Origin: Pogonophryne albipinna
Lineage: Eukaryota > Chordata > Actinopteri > Perciformes > Artedidraconidae
Assembly (NCBI GenBank): GCA_028583405.1
Contig: CM053248.1
Coordinates: 25,470,543-25,534,542, forward strand
DNA: 64,000 bases
Reading direction: 5' to 3'
The position numbers and the translations under genes are program-made. The number at the start of each line of letters is the position of its first letter. The stretch's first letter is position 1. The notes beneath the pieces were generated by a model. That model did not search any database and was not told the origin of the DNA. It saw nothing but the letters and a program-made list of their open reading frames with translations. This document shows positions 1-17,815 of this stretch, piece after piece.

Positions 1-4572
<4,572 letters not shown>

Positions 4573-4885
4573 AGTCTGCTCTGATTGGTCAGCTGGCCAT
4601 CCCTGCTTTGAGTGTTCAAAAATGTAAAAGATATCCTGCAACTATCTCGTGCAATGTGTTGGAGCAATAGCCAATAGAAACATGTGTGCTACGTAGTGAT
4701 GTCACCATGACACTGAAGTGAAAAAAGCACTACAATTGAGGCCTTTTTAGGCAGGGGGAGAGTAACTCCCTCTGGAGAGAACTTTGTCATTCAAGCCTTT
4801 GCAGACCATTTACATGCAAATAATGAACCTTAACAATACACTACAGGAAAGGGAAAACCCAAACCAGCATTATAGGGCCCCTTTG
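4573..4885 (+). repeat. dispersed repeat, family A, copy 1
   Basis: Shares ordered blocks with copies at 17580 and 32400: a block with 'gtgttggag' then 'agccaatagaa', a 'ctccctctgg...gaactttg' block, then 'cctttgcagaccatttacatg' split across lines, and a terminal block ending 'atagggcccctttga'. From memory this resembles a very common non-coding teleost interspersed repeat, probably a non-autonomous DNA element. The right edge near 4885 is supported by alignment; the left edge is uncertain. No coding capacity. Confidence 0.7.
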
Positions 4886-7827
4886 AATATTACATTTACA
4901 GCATTAACCTTGAATGGTTAAGGTTTGGATAGATCATTGGGCAGCAAGGTTTGTGTGAATTTAAGAAAAGTTTTGCAAAAGGGTACCATCTAGTAACAAC
5001 CAAGCATGCTTCAATTGGAACCAACGTCTTCTATTGCAGTCAGTGGTCTATAGGGTGTCAAATGCATTCTGGGTAGAAGTAGAGAAGGCATGCACTTTGA
5101 GAAAAGGTCGTTTGCAGTAAAAATAATTTCAATATTCCATTAAATAAATCTCTTTGAATGTATTGAACATCACAGATTGAAGGTGCACTTCATAAAAAAA
5201 GATTGCGTGCCGTATCTGGAAGTGCGCTTTTCCTTTCAGGCGTACAGATAGGCAGTCGGCATAGTAAGGTGCTTTGGATAAAGGCTTGTAATAAATGTAC
5301 TGTATGGTAAAAGGCCTGTCACCTCGCAGTCTTTGCATCCTGCTTAAGTTCCCAGATTGCTTGGCTGGCATTTCATCAGCATCATGCACTGGCTGCTTTT
5401 ATGTGAGTTATTGAGTTTTTTTTCCTTTTCTTTTTCTATGTGCGAACAAGTCAGGAGAGCCGACTCAGCAATTGCACTACGTGACCCTCAGTTTGATTGA
5501 GGGCTCCTAACAAGGGGTAAACAAGAGAGGTCATTGCATGATATTCGGATTTGCTTCCAGTGTAATGTCTTTATGTCTTCAGAGCAGTACACTGTCCAAA
5601 ACATGCACTGTTCTGGGACAAAACTCTTGTGGCCAGACAGTGAATGATAGGGTTCAAGAGGGTTTGATAGCGAAGTGAGGCAGAGATCAAAAGCTCCGAT
5701 AACTGCCTCCTATTTGTGTGGCGTAGCTGTTAAGCTGCCTGCTCCAATAGCAAAAATAGCAAATATCCATTAGCATTCCGGTCATTAGTCAGCCTGTGTA
5801 TGTTTGCTGTCATATGTGATTGCTTAAAGGAAAATGGAAATTGCAACAGTACCAGTGGTTTTCAAGGGAAGCAGATCACTGGAGTACAAACCCATCATTT
5901 TAGCATTCGAAGACAAACAATAAGAGAATAAATAATTAAATGTATTCATTACCTGTTTGTGTGTCCATTAGAGAGGTGGCAGCAGCAAGAAGACAAAAAA
6001 GAAGAAAATAAAAGGTTAGCATAATGATAACAGAATGATGTGTTAGAATAAAACTCATGATTTTGACATTACATTTCAATTATTTGGAAATTAAAGGAAG
6101 AAAAAAGACTTTAAGGTTATCTTATATATGTTTTGCTTCAGAAGGACTTGCAAAACACAGTGGAAAGCTCCTTTTAATAAAATAATATGCATGAAAGAGT
6201 AAAACATTTGGAGGCAATATTGTCTCTTTAACAGGCACACAAGCATCATGGTTCAAATCATAAATAATTATCCTTAAAGCCATCATTCATTTGTCATCTT
6301 ATTTTCAAACATCTTCCACAAAAGCAAAGGAAGAACATAAATAGCATGCTGTATTTCGCTCACGGTGAGATTTACTACTGCAGCATTTCATCTCAGTGGG
6401 AGTCCAGAGTGTGTTCTCTGTGTGCCGTAAAGACTGGCAAGGAACCACATTGGTGCCCGGAAAAAGATCGGGGTCTGTTAATCTGCTGAGGGGGAAATCC
6501 TTTATCTTAAAGTGAATTAATAATCACCGCCTGTAAGGTCTTTAAAGCTACGATTCACGGGTAATAATTTCAGACGATGAAGATTTGGTAATGACACTGG
6601 AGCACGACGATATGACTAAAATAAAGTGTGATGATTACAGGCTACATCATATAGCCTTGAGCAAAACATTTGAATTAAATACGACGCATGTAAATACACA
6701 TTTGGCAATCTTCTTCTTGTTCTTATTTTATGAACAGTATTATAATTATTAATATTGCCATAGAACGATGTATACAATGTATGGAAATGAAGAACAATTG
6801 CTTCCATAAAAGTAAAAAGTGTGTGAGGAAGGGCTTTGCTTTGTCCGCAGATTTCATAGCTTAGCAGACCTTGAAATGGAACACATTGATATTCCAATAA
6901 CCACCCACTGTGTACCAAGCCAACAAGGTGTACAATAACACATCAAGTGAAAACTGAAACACTTTGGACCACCTCACACTGTGAATAACCATCTCTACAG
7001 TCAAAAAAGGAATTTAGAGTCAGTAAAATAAAACACAGTAGGATGAAAAACTCAAAAACAAGCAGCTATTTTCTCTCTGTTTCTTCCTGCTTTTGTCTTG
7101 AGTAAGGAGGTGTCTCAGATTAAATGGCAGATAATCAATGACTTCTCCCGATCCCAAAAAGTTCATCTAACTGGACTCTACGGAGTGTCACCTCGCACCA
7201 CATTTGTCTTGGAGCTCTGCATTGTGGAAAATGGTTGTAAATTGGCTTTCCCAGGTCGAACTGTCTCCTTCATAGGTCACAGAGATGTCCTCCAGATAGC
7301 CGGCCCACATCCAGTGCCAAGGCAGCGCGCTCAAATAACTCTCCCTGATAGCTCTCTTTCTCTCCCCGCACTATCAGGAGCCAGGTGAGCCAATATAAGA
7401 TCACAGTCATGGATTATATGAGGACACAAGAATATATTCCCCACGTTTGAATGTGTTAGCTTTAATGGTAAGGGTGGGGATTAACAGATAATAAACATGT
7501 ATTATATTAACATTTAATTTGATAATGATGGTGGAAGGATTTTCTCCTGTTCCCTTTTACTCTCTCTTTTTTACATATTTCTTTCAGGAATGTGAAGATG
7601 TTAACTGGCATTTGTCACTATTTATTGCACAAAACAGACTTTGGATGTTATTAAAATGCTTGATAGAGAGTGGCGCCAGTTGTTTCTCTTTTGCAAAACA
7701 ATGGTTTGAGCTGTGTGAAAAAGGAGACAAAAAACAAACCTTGAGATAGTTTGTAGGTGGAGGAGGGCTATGTTCTGTCTTGTCTTTCTTATCTGCCCTT
7801 GCTACTTCTGTTTCCTGTACACTGTCC

Positions 7828-7830
<3 letters not shown>
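4886..7830. other. non-coding stretch with one short repeat tail
   Basis: AT-rich DNA without a convincing gene. It contains a SINE/LINE-type tail at 5269-5299. The block at 6400-6590 has balanced composition with TAAT-type motifs and could be a conserved non-coding element, which is a guess. The open frame at 7098-7388 (96 codons) has no recognisable domain. Confidence 0.45.
5269..5299 (+). repeat. SINE/LINE-type 3' tail remnant
   Basis: The sequence 'gtgctttggataaaggctt' followed by 'gtaataaatgta' closely resembles the tail (GCTTTGGATAAAAGCGTC, then TGCTAAATG) that I remember from many teleost SINE and LINE families. No tRNA-like promoter head is visible upstream, so this is a truncated copy. 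Confidence 0.5.

Positions 7831-7913
<83 letters not shown>
7831..7913 (+). repeat. (AC)n microsatellite, 83 bp
   Basis: Perfect AC tract. It is the left arm of a potential long inverted pairing with the GT tract that starts 91 bp downstream. Confidence 0.98.
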
Positions 7914-7915
<2 letters not shown>

Positions 7916-8002
7916 AACACTCCTTTTCCAGCCATCATTATCTTCCCAGACCTACTACTTGCAGGTGTTGACTCTTGCAAGATGCTTTGTTTTTTTGGCA
8001 AC

Positions 8003-8117
<115 letters not shown>

Positions 8118-8560
8118 CCTGTCCTGTGCAGCCATGAGGGACGGATGTACTCTAGCAGCTCTTGGCTAACTGATAACAAGCACGATGGACAGAAGGACAA
8201 ACACGAGGACTCGAGAACAAAGAACAGAGGGCAGGAAAGGAGATGGCGAAGGAAGAAAAAGGAAAGGGAAAAGATGACTTCAGGAACAACTGACATCACG
8301 TTGATCCTCTTTTTCCTTTCTGCTTTGTAAAAGTCTAACAGTGTGATAGGACAGAAGACTGACCCGTGTCTATTCCGCTTGTCTGATTCCTCTCTCCCAC
8401 TGTTTAGCTCTCTCTCTGTCCAATTTTCTCTCAGCATCTCTGATGGCTTTTCTCTCTCTCTTTCACTCTCTCCTCTCGGTCTCCCTCTGAAGGACAATTG
8501 GTCTCATTCAATATGAGGAACTGGAGGCAAATCAAACGTTGCTGCATAAGTGGGTACGGA

Positions 8561-8591
8561 GGGGAAGGGAAGGGGAGGGGGGTGGGGTGGG
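8561..8591 (+). other. G-quadruplex-forming motif
   Basis: Six G runs of length 4, 3, 4, 6, 4 and 3 are separated by loops of one or two bases. This fits the classical G3+ N1-7 four-stranded motif several times over. Formation in cells is not shown by the sequence. Confidence 0.8.
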
Positions 8592-10574
8592 ATACAGAGG
8601 GAATTGAAATCGACTGGCACTCAATGTCAGAATGCCAATCTGCATCAGTGTCATACGGTATAGGAAATGAAAGCTGCTTTAATAAGGGCACAACTCTACC
8701 GGAGCTATCGGGATGAATAGACTCACATTGGCTCAGATTTGAACACACCCCAGAATGCACCTGGATGCATGACGGCGTACAGGAAGTAACAAGCAAACAA
8801 ACGCAGCACTGCATGCTTCACAAACTCAGATTAAAGAGCAACACAACTTCAGATGCATGGCCTTTAGATGAATAGCCATGTGAACTGTGACGGTGTTTGC
8901 TGACAGGGGGGTGGGCTGGATGTAATTGACCAGTTAGAGCCACTGGGAGAGGTTAATTGAGACGTTCCCTCTTGTGAAGGTGGGGGAGTTTCAATTAATG
9001 CTTTGAAGGTTGGTGTCAGAGACAAAGCCACAGGAACACTGAGTCCATTAAAAGGTGTAATTAACACCGGCATTCAGTCGCCACACATGGCTTCTTATAG
9101 AACTCATTACGCAGTATACCCACACAGGCAAGGTGAAACAAGACTATATGTAGTCTATAAACAGGATTTTGTTGGCCTGTTAAAAGCATGTTATGCAAAC
9201 ATATGTCAACCCTAATCCTAGATACAAGGTCAGAGTAGTAAACAATACTGAACAACGTTTGTCTATGATCAAATCCAAATATGACTTTAATCAAACTAAA
9301 ATGTGGAAATAATGAATAAACTGTACATTTCAGATGTAAGATAAAAATGATTTTCCATATATTCCTTGAAAGAAAAGAAGCATTTTTGTTCTGCACTGAA
9401 ACTCATGTATCATTTTGGCATTAATAAGGTATATTTCCACACAATATCTAGTCATAGCCTACACTATATGTTTGTTTATTCTTAGAAGCGAAACACATCT
9501 ATGCACAAATGAAGTTATTCTGCTTTTTCAAGGATTTTTTAAAAGTTGTTTTACAACTGTGTCGTACAATCCATTTGTCCTGAAACCTGAAATAAAAAAC
9601 GTTGAAAAATAAATTGGTAGACAGAGGTCAATACCACAGATCTGTTTTCTATGAGAGCTCCCAGGCACTGCTTCTTCAGTAGTGCACAACAAAGCTGCAA
9701 CAGGTAATGGTGTAAGTAAAGATTCTCCCTTAAGCCAAATATAAAGAATCCAAAGGTTACCTTTCCATGAAGACATATAACCGCATTTCATGCACTAAGT
9801 GAGTTGTCCCTATAAATAGTTATGTATTTACTGTTCCCCTTTTATTGGCTAGAGTTTGGTGGGTTGGGAAATATGGTTTGAGAGGCGAGGGCGGTCACTT
9901 GATTTTCTCCTGGATGACACTGCAGGGCTGTTTGTTGGTGATGGCCAGAGTGCCTGATCATGTCTGTCCAGAGCAAAATGGCTCCCCGAAGATAAAACCA
10001 CTTACAGGGGCCGGCCGATTATGCTTCATTTTATAGCACAGCTCCGCGGTGTGGCTGCCTGGCCCCCGACCAGATTTACTCAGCCTGGGGGAAGGAAATA
10101 AACTTGAGTGTATATGACGGCTGAAGGAACTAATGAAATGGCTCTCCCGTGAGAGACACAAATCCACATACTGTAGATATTCCCAAGTGCTATAGTCTGA
10201 ATCAAAGGCTGCTGTCTGGCAGGCATGGCTCAGAACACTGACAGCCTGACTAAAGATGTTCACAAGCCATACTGTAGCTGCTGGAAATTCTTAATACATC
10301 TGAGAGAAAAGCTGAAGGGGAGCAGCAGAAGTTCTCAACACGGAGACGAGGGAAAGATTTCATTTTGTGTGAAATGTGCTTTTTGAATCACAGTTAAACA
10401 GATACTAAATCTGACTTTATGCTCAACAGTGTGGTTTTTGCAATCTTATGGCTGCCAATGAACATGGTGAGGGGAATTGACAATCCAGTAAAGTGGGAAT
10501 ATCAATTTCCTTTCTGTCATTCTCCAGGGAACAAGTAATCTGCGTGTATTTGTACATGTGTATACATAGTGAGT

Positions 10575-10598
10575 CTTAGCATCTGCTTTATCCAAACG
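10575..10598 (-). repeat. SINE/LINE-type 3' tail remnant, reverse
   Basis: Plus-strand 'cttagcatctgctttatcc' then 'aaacg' is the reverse complement of a decayed GGATAAAGCAGATGCTAAG tail, the same motif as at 5269 and 11277. No SINE body is recognisable beside it. Confidence 0.5.
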
Positions 10599-11276
10599 TA
10601 AAGACTAAAAAAGGCCAATATATCCTGTAAGGCACATCCCAGCTGTTGAAGTTACCCAGTAATAACACTCAATGTAATGGCAATTGGCTTTTAAATACCT
10701 GGTGGCGGAAATATATCTAGTGACTTTAACTGCAGCCTGGGAAATAAATGATTATACATTATGTTTAAAGAATCAGAGATACTGAGTACATCACATTACT
10801 TTATTTCTTAAGGTCAAAAAAGCCATGATCAGAAAACAGAATATAGAGAAACAGAGGGTGTAGGGATCATGATGTACATGAATCATGTGACATCACAGCC
10901 AATTACTTTCTTATGTACAGCTACACCACCACTGCTGGAGATCCTACATTTGTTTCCTTTGTTGAAATCTCTCAGCATTAACTGACCAAGGACAAAATAC
11001 TTGAGGCTTCACATTTTCAATAGATTCATTAATGCATTCGGATAAACGGCAAAGTCTTCACCTGGTTTACCAGCTTTCAGACACTGAATACTTCGAAGAA
11101 ATGGAATTACCTCCAGACTAAATGCAATTTGCAGTAAAAAAAACAACACATTCTTCAGTTGCATCTGATGGAAAGATGAGGAGGTGGCGGCATGGTTAAA
11201 GTGGGAAAAAGCTGCCAATGAAAAGGAGGAAAAAGTTGAAGGAGTGTACAATGGTACTTGCATATCATGCTGCGAA

Positions 11277-11321
11277 TGGATATAAAAGCGTCAGCTAAAT
11301 GTAATGTAATGTAATGTAATG
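11277..11321 (+). repeat. SINE/LINE-type 3' tail with (GTAAT)n
   Basis: 'ggatataaaagcgtcagc' is followed by 'taaat' and four GTAAT-type pentanucleotide units. This is the clearest copy of the tail in the window, including the simple-repeat terminus left by target-primed reverse transcription. The upstream body is truncated or too decayed to assign to a named family. Confidence 0.75.
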
Positions 11322-13177
11322 AAAGCATGAACAAGCCGGGTCGTTGAACTGCTCTGCTTTTCAAATCCCTCTTTTCAGATGACAGTCTGGGTGTATTTGA
11401 ACACATTAGACGTTTGAGTCGCGGAGAAAGGTGGTCGTTTTGAGAATGTATTTGGAGTAATTTTCTCCCAGAGCCAAATAAATGTGTGAAATTAGAGAAA
11501 AAGTGGGTGAGGTCACTGGAGAACGGAATGATGGTCGATAAGCTTTTTGACAAGGTCACAGACTGGAAAGGAGAAAAGGCACAGACGAAGAGGTTAAATC
11601 ATAGGAATTTAGAGCTAAAAGGATGACATCTGACATATCTGAAAATGTCATTGGTGACATGAAAGAGGAGCATATAATCTAAGGACACAGGCTGTAAGAA
11701 CAGTCTGACAAGCCATACTTTGGAATTACTACTCCCAGAAAAATACAGATATTAAAGAACCATATTTTGTATATGTCTCCTGCTGCAAATTTACAATACT
11801 TTAGTAAGAAATGTGTTTAATTCACAAAGTGCCCATCATCCTGTAACAGGGTAACATGCTTAACCAGGACAGGGCGTGGCACACTGAGCTGAATATTCCC
11901 AGAATTCCATTGATTTTCTAACTGTAATGAGCCATGTGGTAGCACAGGGTACAGTAACATGAGACAGGGACACGCTCCGCCCCGGCTCCATCCTATCAGT
12001 GATGACGACAATGCTGCAGTTATCAAATACTGCCCTGGGGTGAACAGAGGGATAAAAATAGATCTCCATATTGATAGGCAAAGCTAATGACTGTGTCAAT
12101 GTGTCCCGTTCAACTGTAATGGAACATTTGACAGCATGGTAACCTGGAAATGTTTGAATCTGTGCTTTAAAGACACAGTTATAAAAAGAGACTCCAATTA
12201 TGCTGTCATAATAATAGGTCAATAGTAATCTGATAGAGGAGATGGGGTAAAGTTACAGATGCACATATGACTGAATATAGACATAATATCTGTCACAGGC
12301 TAAGTATATACAAAAGGGATTTACAGTAATGGTCTCAGAGTGGAAGGAAGAAGGTTTAAAAATAGCACAATTTAAATAAAACACAACTGGTGACGTGAGA
12401 GATATTTGTCTAACCATTGTAGAGGATTTACCATGTGTTATATAGACAAATAAAGCCACACAAACAGCCTTATGACGTGTACATGGAGATTAATACTTTG
12501 CTCAAATGGGCTTGAAATCTTCCGAGATTCTCTCATTGTGAACTAAATTATATTTTACAAGGGATAAAAGATGTACCGCCGTCTTTCCACATGAAGGAAA
12601 AATGTTTGGGCTTCTCAATTACCCTGCCATGTGTACCCGGTTCTGCATGCGGAGGCTTCATCTAATATTTGAAGTTATTACAAATTAATTTCATATACTT
12701 TGGAGCCCTGGCTGCTGCCCATTCCGGATGGCAGTGGAACTGATTGGACATTTTCATTATCTTTATCACTGGCCAGGCATAGGCTTGCGACACAGCGGAG
12801 GCTTTCAGAAAGATGACATTACTGGTGACAGAGAAAAATAAGTTGAAAATGAGAAAGACCATCTTGTGGGAGATAATAACAGATACATAGTAAGAGCAAT
12901 TAGATTTAAAAAGCACTGTAAAATAGGCAAAACTAGACGCAGATGAGATGCAGATTTAAGTATGTTTGTCTATTGCCTGTAAATATACAAATTTAAACTG
13001 AATATTTGATGCTGCAAGGCAGCTCATATATAACAAAAGGAAGTTGAGTAATGGACAAATGATGCATAAGGAGATACTTGTAGATTTATTTCTGGCTTGG
13101 CAAACTATATAAGAATTCTGATTTATTTGGATCAACAGAATACAAATGTTGAAATACATGGGAGCAGTAGTTCAAAT

Positions 13178-13204
13178 GTTCCATGGTGACAGTGCCATGG
13201 CAAC
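13178..13204 (+). promoter_or_regulatory. tandem X-box-like (RFX) palindromes
   Basis: GTTCCATGGTGAC (13178-13190) is followed after one base by GTGCCATGGCAAC (13192-13204). Both resemble the RFX X-box GTTRCCATGGYAAC; with its preceding A the second matches 12 of 14 positions. RFX-family factors bind such imperfect palindromes. Binding and any target gene are inference. Confidence 0.35.
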
Positions 13205-15178
13205 ATTACCTATGGTCTACAACCTATAGCGCTAATTTAGACTATATTTGCCTAAATGAGGTTGTCATTAAAAGTATGTTGATTTATGTTTTAGCATTTC
13301 CTTTGTGCACTTTTTTCATTAACTAATCTATCACTATCACTTTGATACTGAACGTATCAAATGTAAGTGAATTTCTCAGACAAAATCTGACAATTTAGAA
13401 GTCAACTAAGGCTTGTTTTCTTATCATTTCTAAACATATTTGGGGGAAATTATATCAGTTGGCATCCGAGTAACGATATCCTTGTAAAATGTTAATTTTA
13501 GAGAAGTAGACTTTTTGACCAGTCCATTTCACCTCTCACTGTATCTTCTTTCTTCTCTTGCTCCTCCTTTAATTTCACCAAAAGCCTTTGATCTACAGCA
13601 AACTGTTACCTAAAAAGTGAGTGACTATAAAGATGATATATTTAAAGTGACTAAAGTGTAAAATCCCCTTTTTGTGTGAATAAGCGCTTATGGAAAATAA
13701 ACTGTATATAACAAATATTTTTCTGATGAAACCAACCTGCAATCCTTTGTGGGAGGGAAGCTAAAGACACCTGGAGAGGAAGGCCATGACACTAATCACT
13801 ACTCAGTAAAACCCGTGCGTTTTTTCTTCATTCAATCACAGCTATTTATAAAGTGATGTGAACTTTCCCTGCCCTTTGCCCCTGAACGTATCAGTGTTGA
13901 CATCAGTTAGACAACTCTACACCGACACACTCCAACCTTCGGCTGCACGTAATAACCAAGTATCCCTCCATCACTGAAGGTATACAATTGATTTCCATTC
14001 AGTATTTGAAGGCGTGTTACATCTGACTAGTGCCCTTTCATTGACCAGGTCATATATATTCATGGTGGTGGGAATTTCATGAATTGTGAAAATGTGCTGT
14101 GGATTAGTGTAAGTACCCTCCAGTCCCAAGACTGACCTTTGCCTTTATTAGACAGATGGGTTTGCTTTCAGACATACATTATATTATTGTTTCATAGTTC
14201 ACCTGAATAATTATTTCATTTCTAAAGTGCACAGTTTTAACAATATTGAAAGGAAACTAGATTTGATGTATAAAATAAAAATGGAGAAGTGTTAAATGCA
14301 TGTTCTTGAGACCTATGTTAAAATCCTACTTATATTATCATGGCGTATACATGAATTGCTATTTACATTTGGTATTATGATTGCACATGAATGAATACAT
14401 CTTTGACCACATCATCAAAATCGTATGTGTTTTACAGAACCCAAGAGCATGCTTCATTAACATATTATAACAAATATTTACATATATATTTATTTAAATG
14501 CTGCTTTGATCGTGTTTGGCATATTCTGCCGTTTTGCATGTTGTTTATGTAGTACTGTGTTTTCTGTTTGCTATTACCTTGTTCTAGTTTTCCTCATGTT
14601 TTATTTCATAGCATTGCATCAATTTATATTACGTTGTTTTATACATGACTAAACTCCATTGTTTGACTGTAATAATATTACAGAACATTGCGTGCCATGC
14701 TGTGTCGTGTAGTACTGCTGTGCCTTGAAAGCCGTTGTGCACCGTCCTTCATTTTTTTTAATGTGTCTAGCACATCTCAGTGTCTCATTCCATACCGTTG
14801 CATTGTATAGTCAGCGAGCAGGTGTATAAAGGCCTGAAGGATTACGCTCATCCTCAGAAGAGGTGCCAGAAGTGGGCCTCCAGGACACAGGGCTTGGGCT
14901 AATCTGGTTATACAACCACACTATTGTTGGTTACCGAGTCGTTTAAGTGCTGCTAGCTTGAAGAGGTATTAGTGACATCATCGCAAGCTGTCCAGTGTTC
15001 ACAGGATTACAGCTTGTTAGCGCTTTTGTTGAAAGTAAATACACAACGGCTTAATGTTGTGTACTGTAATTGTCAAAACAAGGCAGGAGTAAATACACAC
15101 CACAAAGCAAATAGATAGATAGAATAGATGGTTATTGTGGGCTATATACAATACATACATACATGTGTGTACACATTC

Positions 15179-15393
<215 letters not shown>

Positions 15394-15508
15394 CTCTCCA
15401 TCCACCAGTCACTAATTAATTGGATGAAATAGCAAGGCATATTGATTTACCAATGACACGGACTCAGGGTTTCAAGATCACAGTGCATGCAGATTTGCAC
15501 AAGTGTTT

Positions 15509-15530
15509 GTGTGTGTGTGTGTGTGTGTGT
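15509..15530 (+). repeat. short (GT)n tract
   Basis: Eleven GT units, within a broader TG-rich stretch continuing to about 15590. Confidence 0.9.
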
Positions 15531-15688
15531 ACTCAGTTTGTGTGTGAGTCTTTGTGTGTTTGTTTGTGTATGCACAGTGGTGTGTACAGTATAAGTGTCT
15601 TATCTGTGCCAACTACCCTCCATTTCCATGTTTGGGCTCTTGGATCGCAGGCCCCACCGGTGATGTGGGTGTCATGTACATAAAAACG

Positions 15689-15705
15689 CCCCCCCCCCCC
15701 CCCCC
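15689..15705 (+). repeat. poly-C tract
   Basis: Seventeen consecutive C residues. Length may be affected by sequencing error. Confidence 0.9.
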
Positions 15706-17579
15706 TCAAACCCACACACCAGTTTCAGGGATGATAATATCCCGTGTCCCTTAGTATAGAGCAGCCTGTTCCACTTTGAGAGCTGAAGTGGTGGCTGGGT
15801 CTAGCCACTGAGGTATTTTAATGAGATTCCATGACGTTTCTGTTCAATCTGGCTCCCTCTAATAGTGCTTTGGCAAAGAAGTGGTGTGGGAAGTAAAACT
15901 GCACCCTGGAAATCAGAGTCATGTGTGCTAGGTGGTGGAAGTGACTTACAGGCCTTGCGACAAAGCTAATATACTATAATGGCTTCCTCCATCTTGAACA
16001 GTTAAATCCAAAGGCAGAACTAATATTGCCTTTACTTGTACAGGAGAATTCACAGATTGCGGATATGTTGATTTAACATTTAAAAAGGTGATGGTTCTGC
16101 ACATTTAACCAAGATGGTTTCAGTTCTCAACCTGTAAACATTCCATAACCGTGGAGGGAGCTGACAATAAATGGTTTATGATTTGTTTTTGGTAAGTGCT
16201 GACCATGTCTTATGTTGGCGTGGATATAAGGAACTGGCTCGGTTCGATGTTGCCGTACATTTTTCCTCTGAGAAAGTGTTAAGTATGTGGTAATGGTAAC
16301 ATGTCCAGTCATAACATACCAACATGGCTGCAATACATCGATTTTTACACCTAGCTACAGACCATTAAGAGTAAAACACCAACAGGGCCAAGCAGAATAC
16401 TCTGGAGAAAGGCTTCAGCATATTGTCTGTGTACTCTTTGCACAAGATAAAGTAATACATGTAGGTACAAATTCTTGTGGTGTGGGCAGTGTAGCGTATA
16501 TTTGCTATTGGGCATGTTAGTGAGTCTCCAGAGAAGTAATGTGAGGTTAAGCAGAGAAAAAAAAATCGTATATAGGACAGGGAGGTAGTGAGAGAAAGAA
16601 AGCTGACTGTGGCTGGCTTTGAGACACAAAGCCCTTAATTACACTGTACAGGCATCACAGGAATAGCAGTCCGCCGGGCTGTAATGGGATCCAGATGAGG
16701 GAATTATACCATTTCCTGACAAAATTGCTTCAAGATGGGGGACAACGCTACTGTCCGAACTTCTAATAAGAGCCGATGGAATTAAAGAACTTCAGATTGC
16801 CGGGGGTGGGGGACACAGTTGGCAAAATGGGGGTGTGCAGAGTGCAGCAACCATGTGTGCTCAGGGTAAGGCTGAATGATCTGAGGACAATATTCCAATT
16901 TCTATTGTGATTTTTTTCTATAAATTAAACTAAGAAATGTATTTGTTCTATATAATATCAAACACGTCTACATAGTATCAAACTAAATACATTCAAACCT
17001 CTAAGGGTTCAAATGTCCAATCGCGAAAAAGGTTATCTTTTAGTAAAATAAGCGTATTTTATATAGATTAAAAAGACACACATGTCATTTAGAGTAAGAT
17101 CTATTTGTATTTGTTTTACTCAACACATTTCAATTGCAATTGTGTTTTTCAAAAATGGTTTATGGTGGTGGTGGTATACTGAAATCAGCATGTGGCTTAA
17201 TTTCTTGTAATTATGATACACTTATTCAGAGTGAAATCTGACAAGAAGCCTTTACAAAACATGTTAAGTAAAGTTTTTTAGACGAAACCTAAGGATTCTG
17301 CTCTGGAGCTTGAGGGAAGACACAAACCATAATACACAACATGAATTAACTGCAGCTGACCACTTTTGTCATTATGATTAAAACAATTGAGGGTCATGAC
17401 TTCAACTTCCAGCATTTAAGCATTGAACAAATTGATTTCGTTTTTGTGATGCATAAAGATCTAAATTAAGGTTAACATGACTGGGAGAGGTGGACTTTGT
17501 CTGAAGTGTTCTCGAAGTATGGGCCAAAGAAAACAGCACCGCGGCTGAGAAAAGATAAAGCTGAGTGAGTGTGTGTGCG
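15706..17579. other. non-coding stretch, nothing recognised
   Basis: AT-rich DNA. Open frames on both strands are below 100 codons and match nothing I know. Confidence 0.45.
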
Positions 17580-17815
17580 CAGATTGGTCCATTTAGACTT
17601 CGTTACGTCAATAGGACCCGGAAGGAAAAAATGGAAAAATGTCCAACGAGGCGTTCTGGGGCAGCACAGACAGGTCTTTTCTGTGTTAGAGTTTTACTCG
17701 CTACAGGGTGTACTTTGAGGGTTTGTGACTCTGCAGACCGTTTACATGCATAAAAACCTTCATAACACACAAGGGGATGGGTCATAACCGGAAAAGCATG
17801 ACATGGTAAGGTTAG
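17580..17815 (+). repeat. dispersed repeat, family A, copy 2
   Basis: Aligns in order with copies at 4573 and 32400: 'tactcgctacagggtg...actttgagg', then 'tctgcagaccgtttacatg' and 'cataaaaacc', then a terminal 'gaaaagcatgacatgg' block. It is more diverged than the other two, particularly in the left half. Boundaries are approximate. Confidence 0.6.

Noticed and set aside
7098..7388. 96-codon frame with fairly normal composition
   Set aside because: No start or splice evidence and no recognised motif.
11155..11559. 134-codon minus-strand frame ending near a repeat tail
   Set aside because: Ser/His/Leu-rich peptide without a domain; no supporting context.
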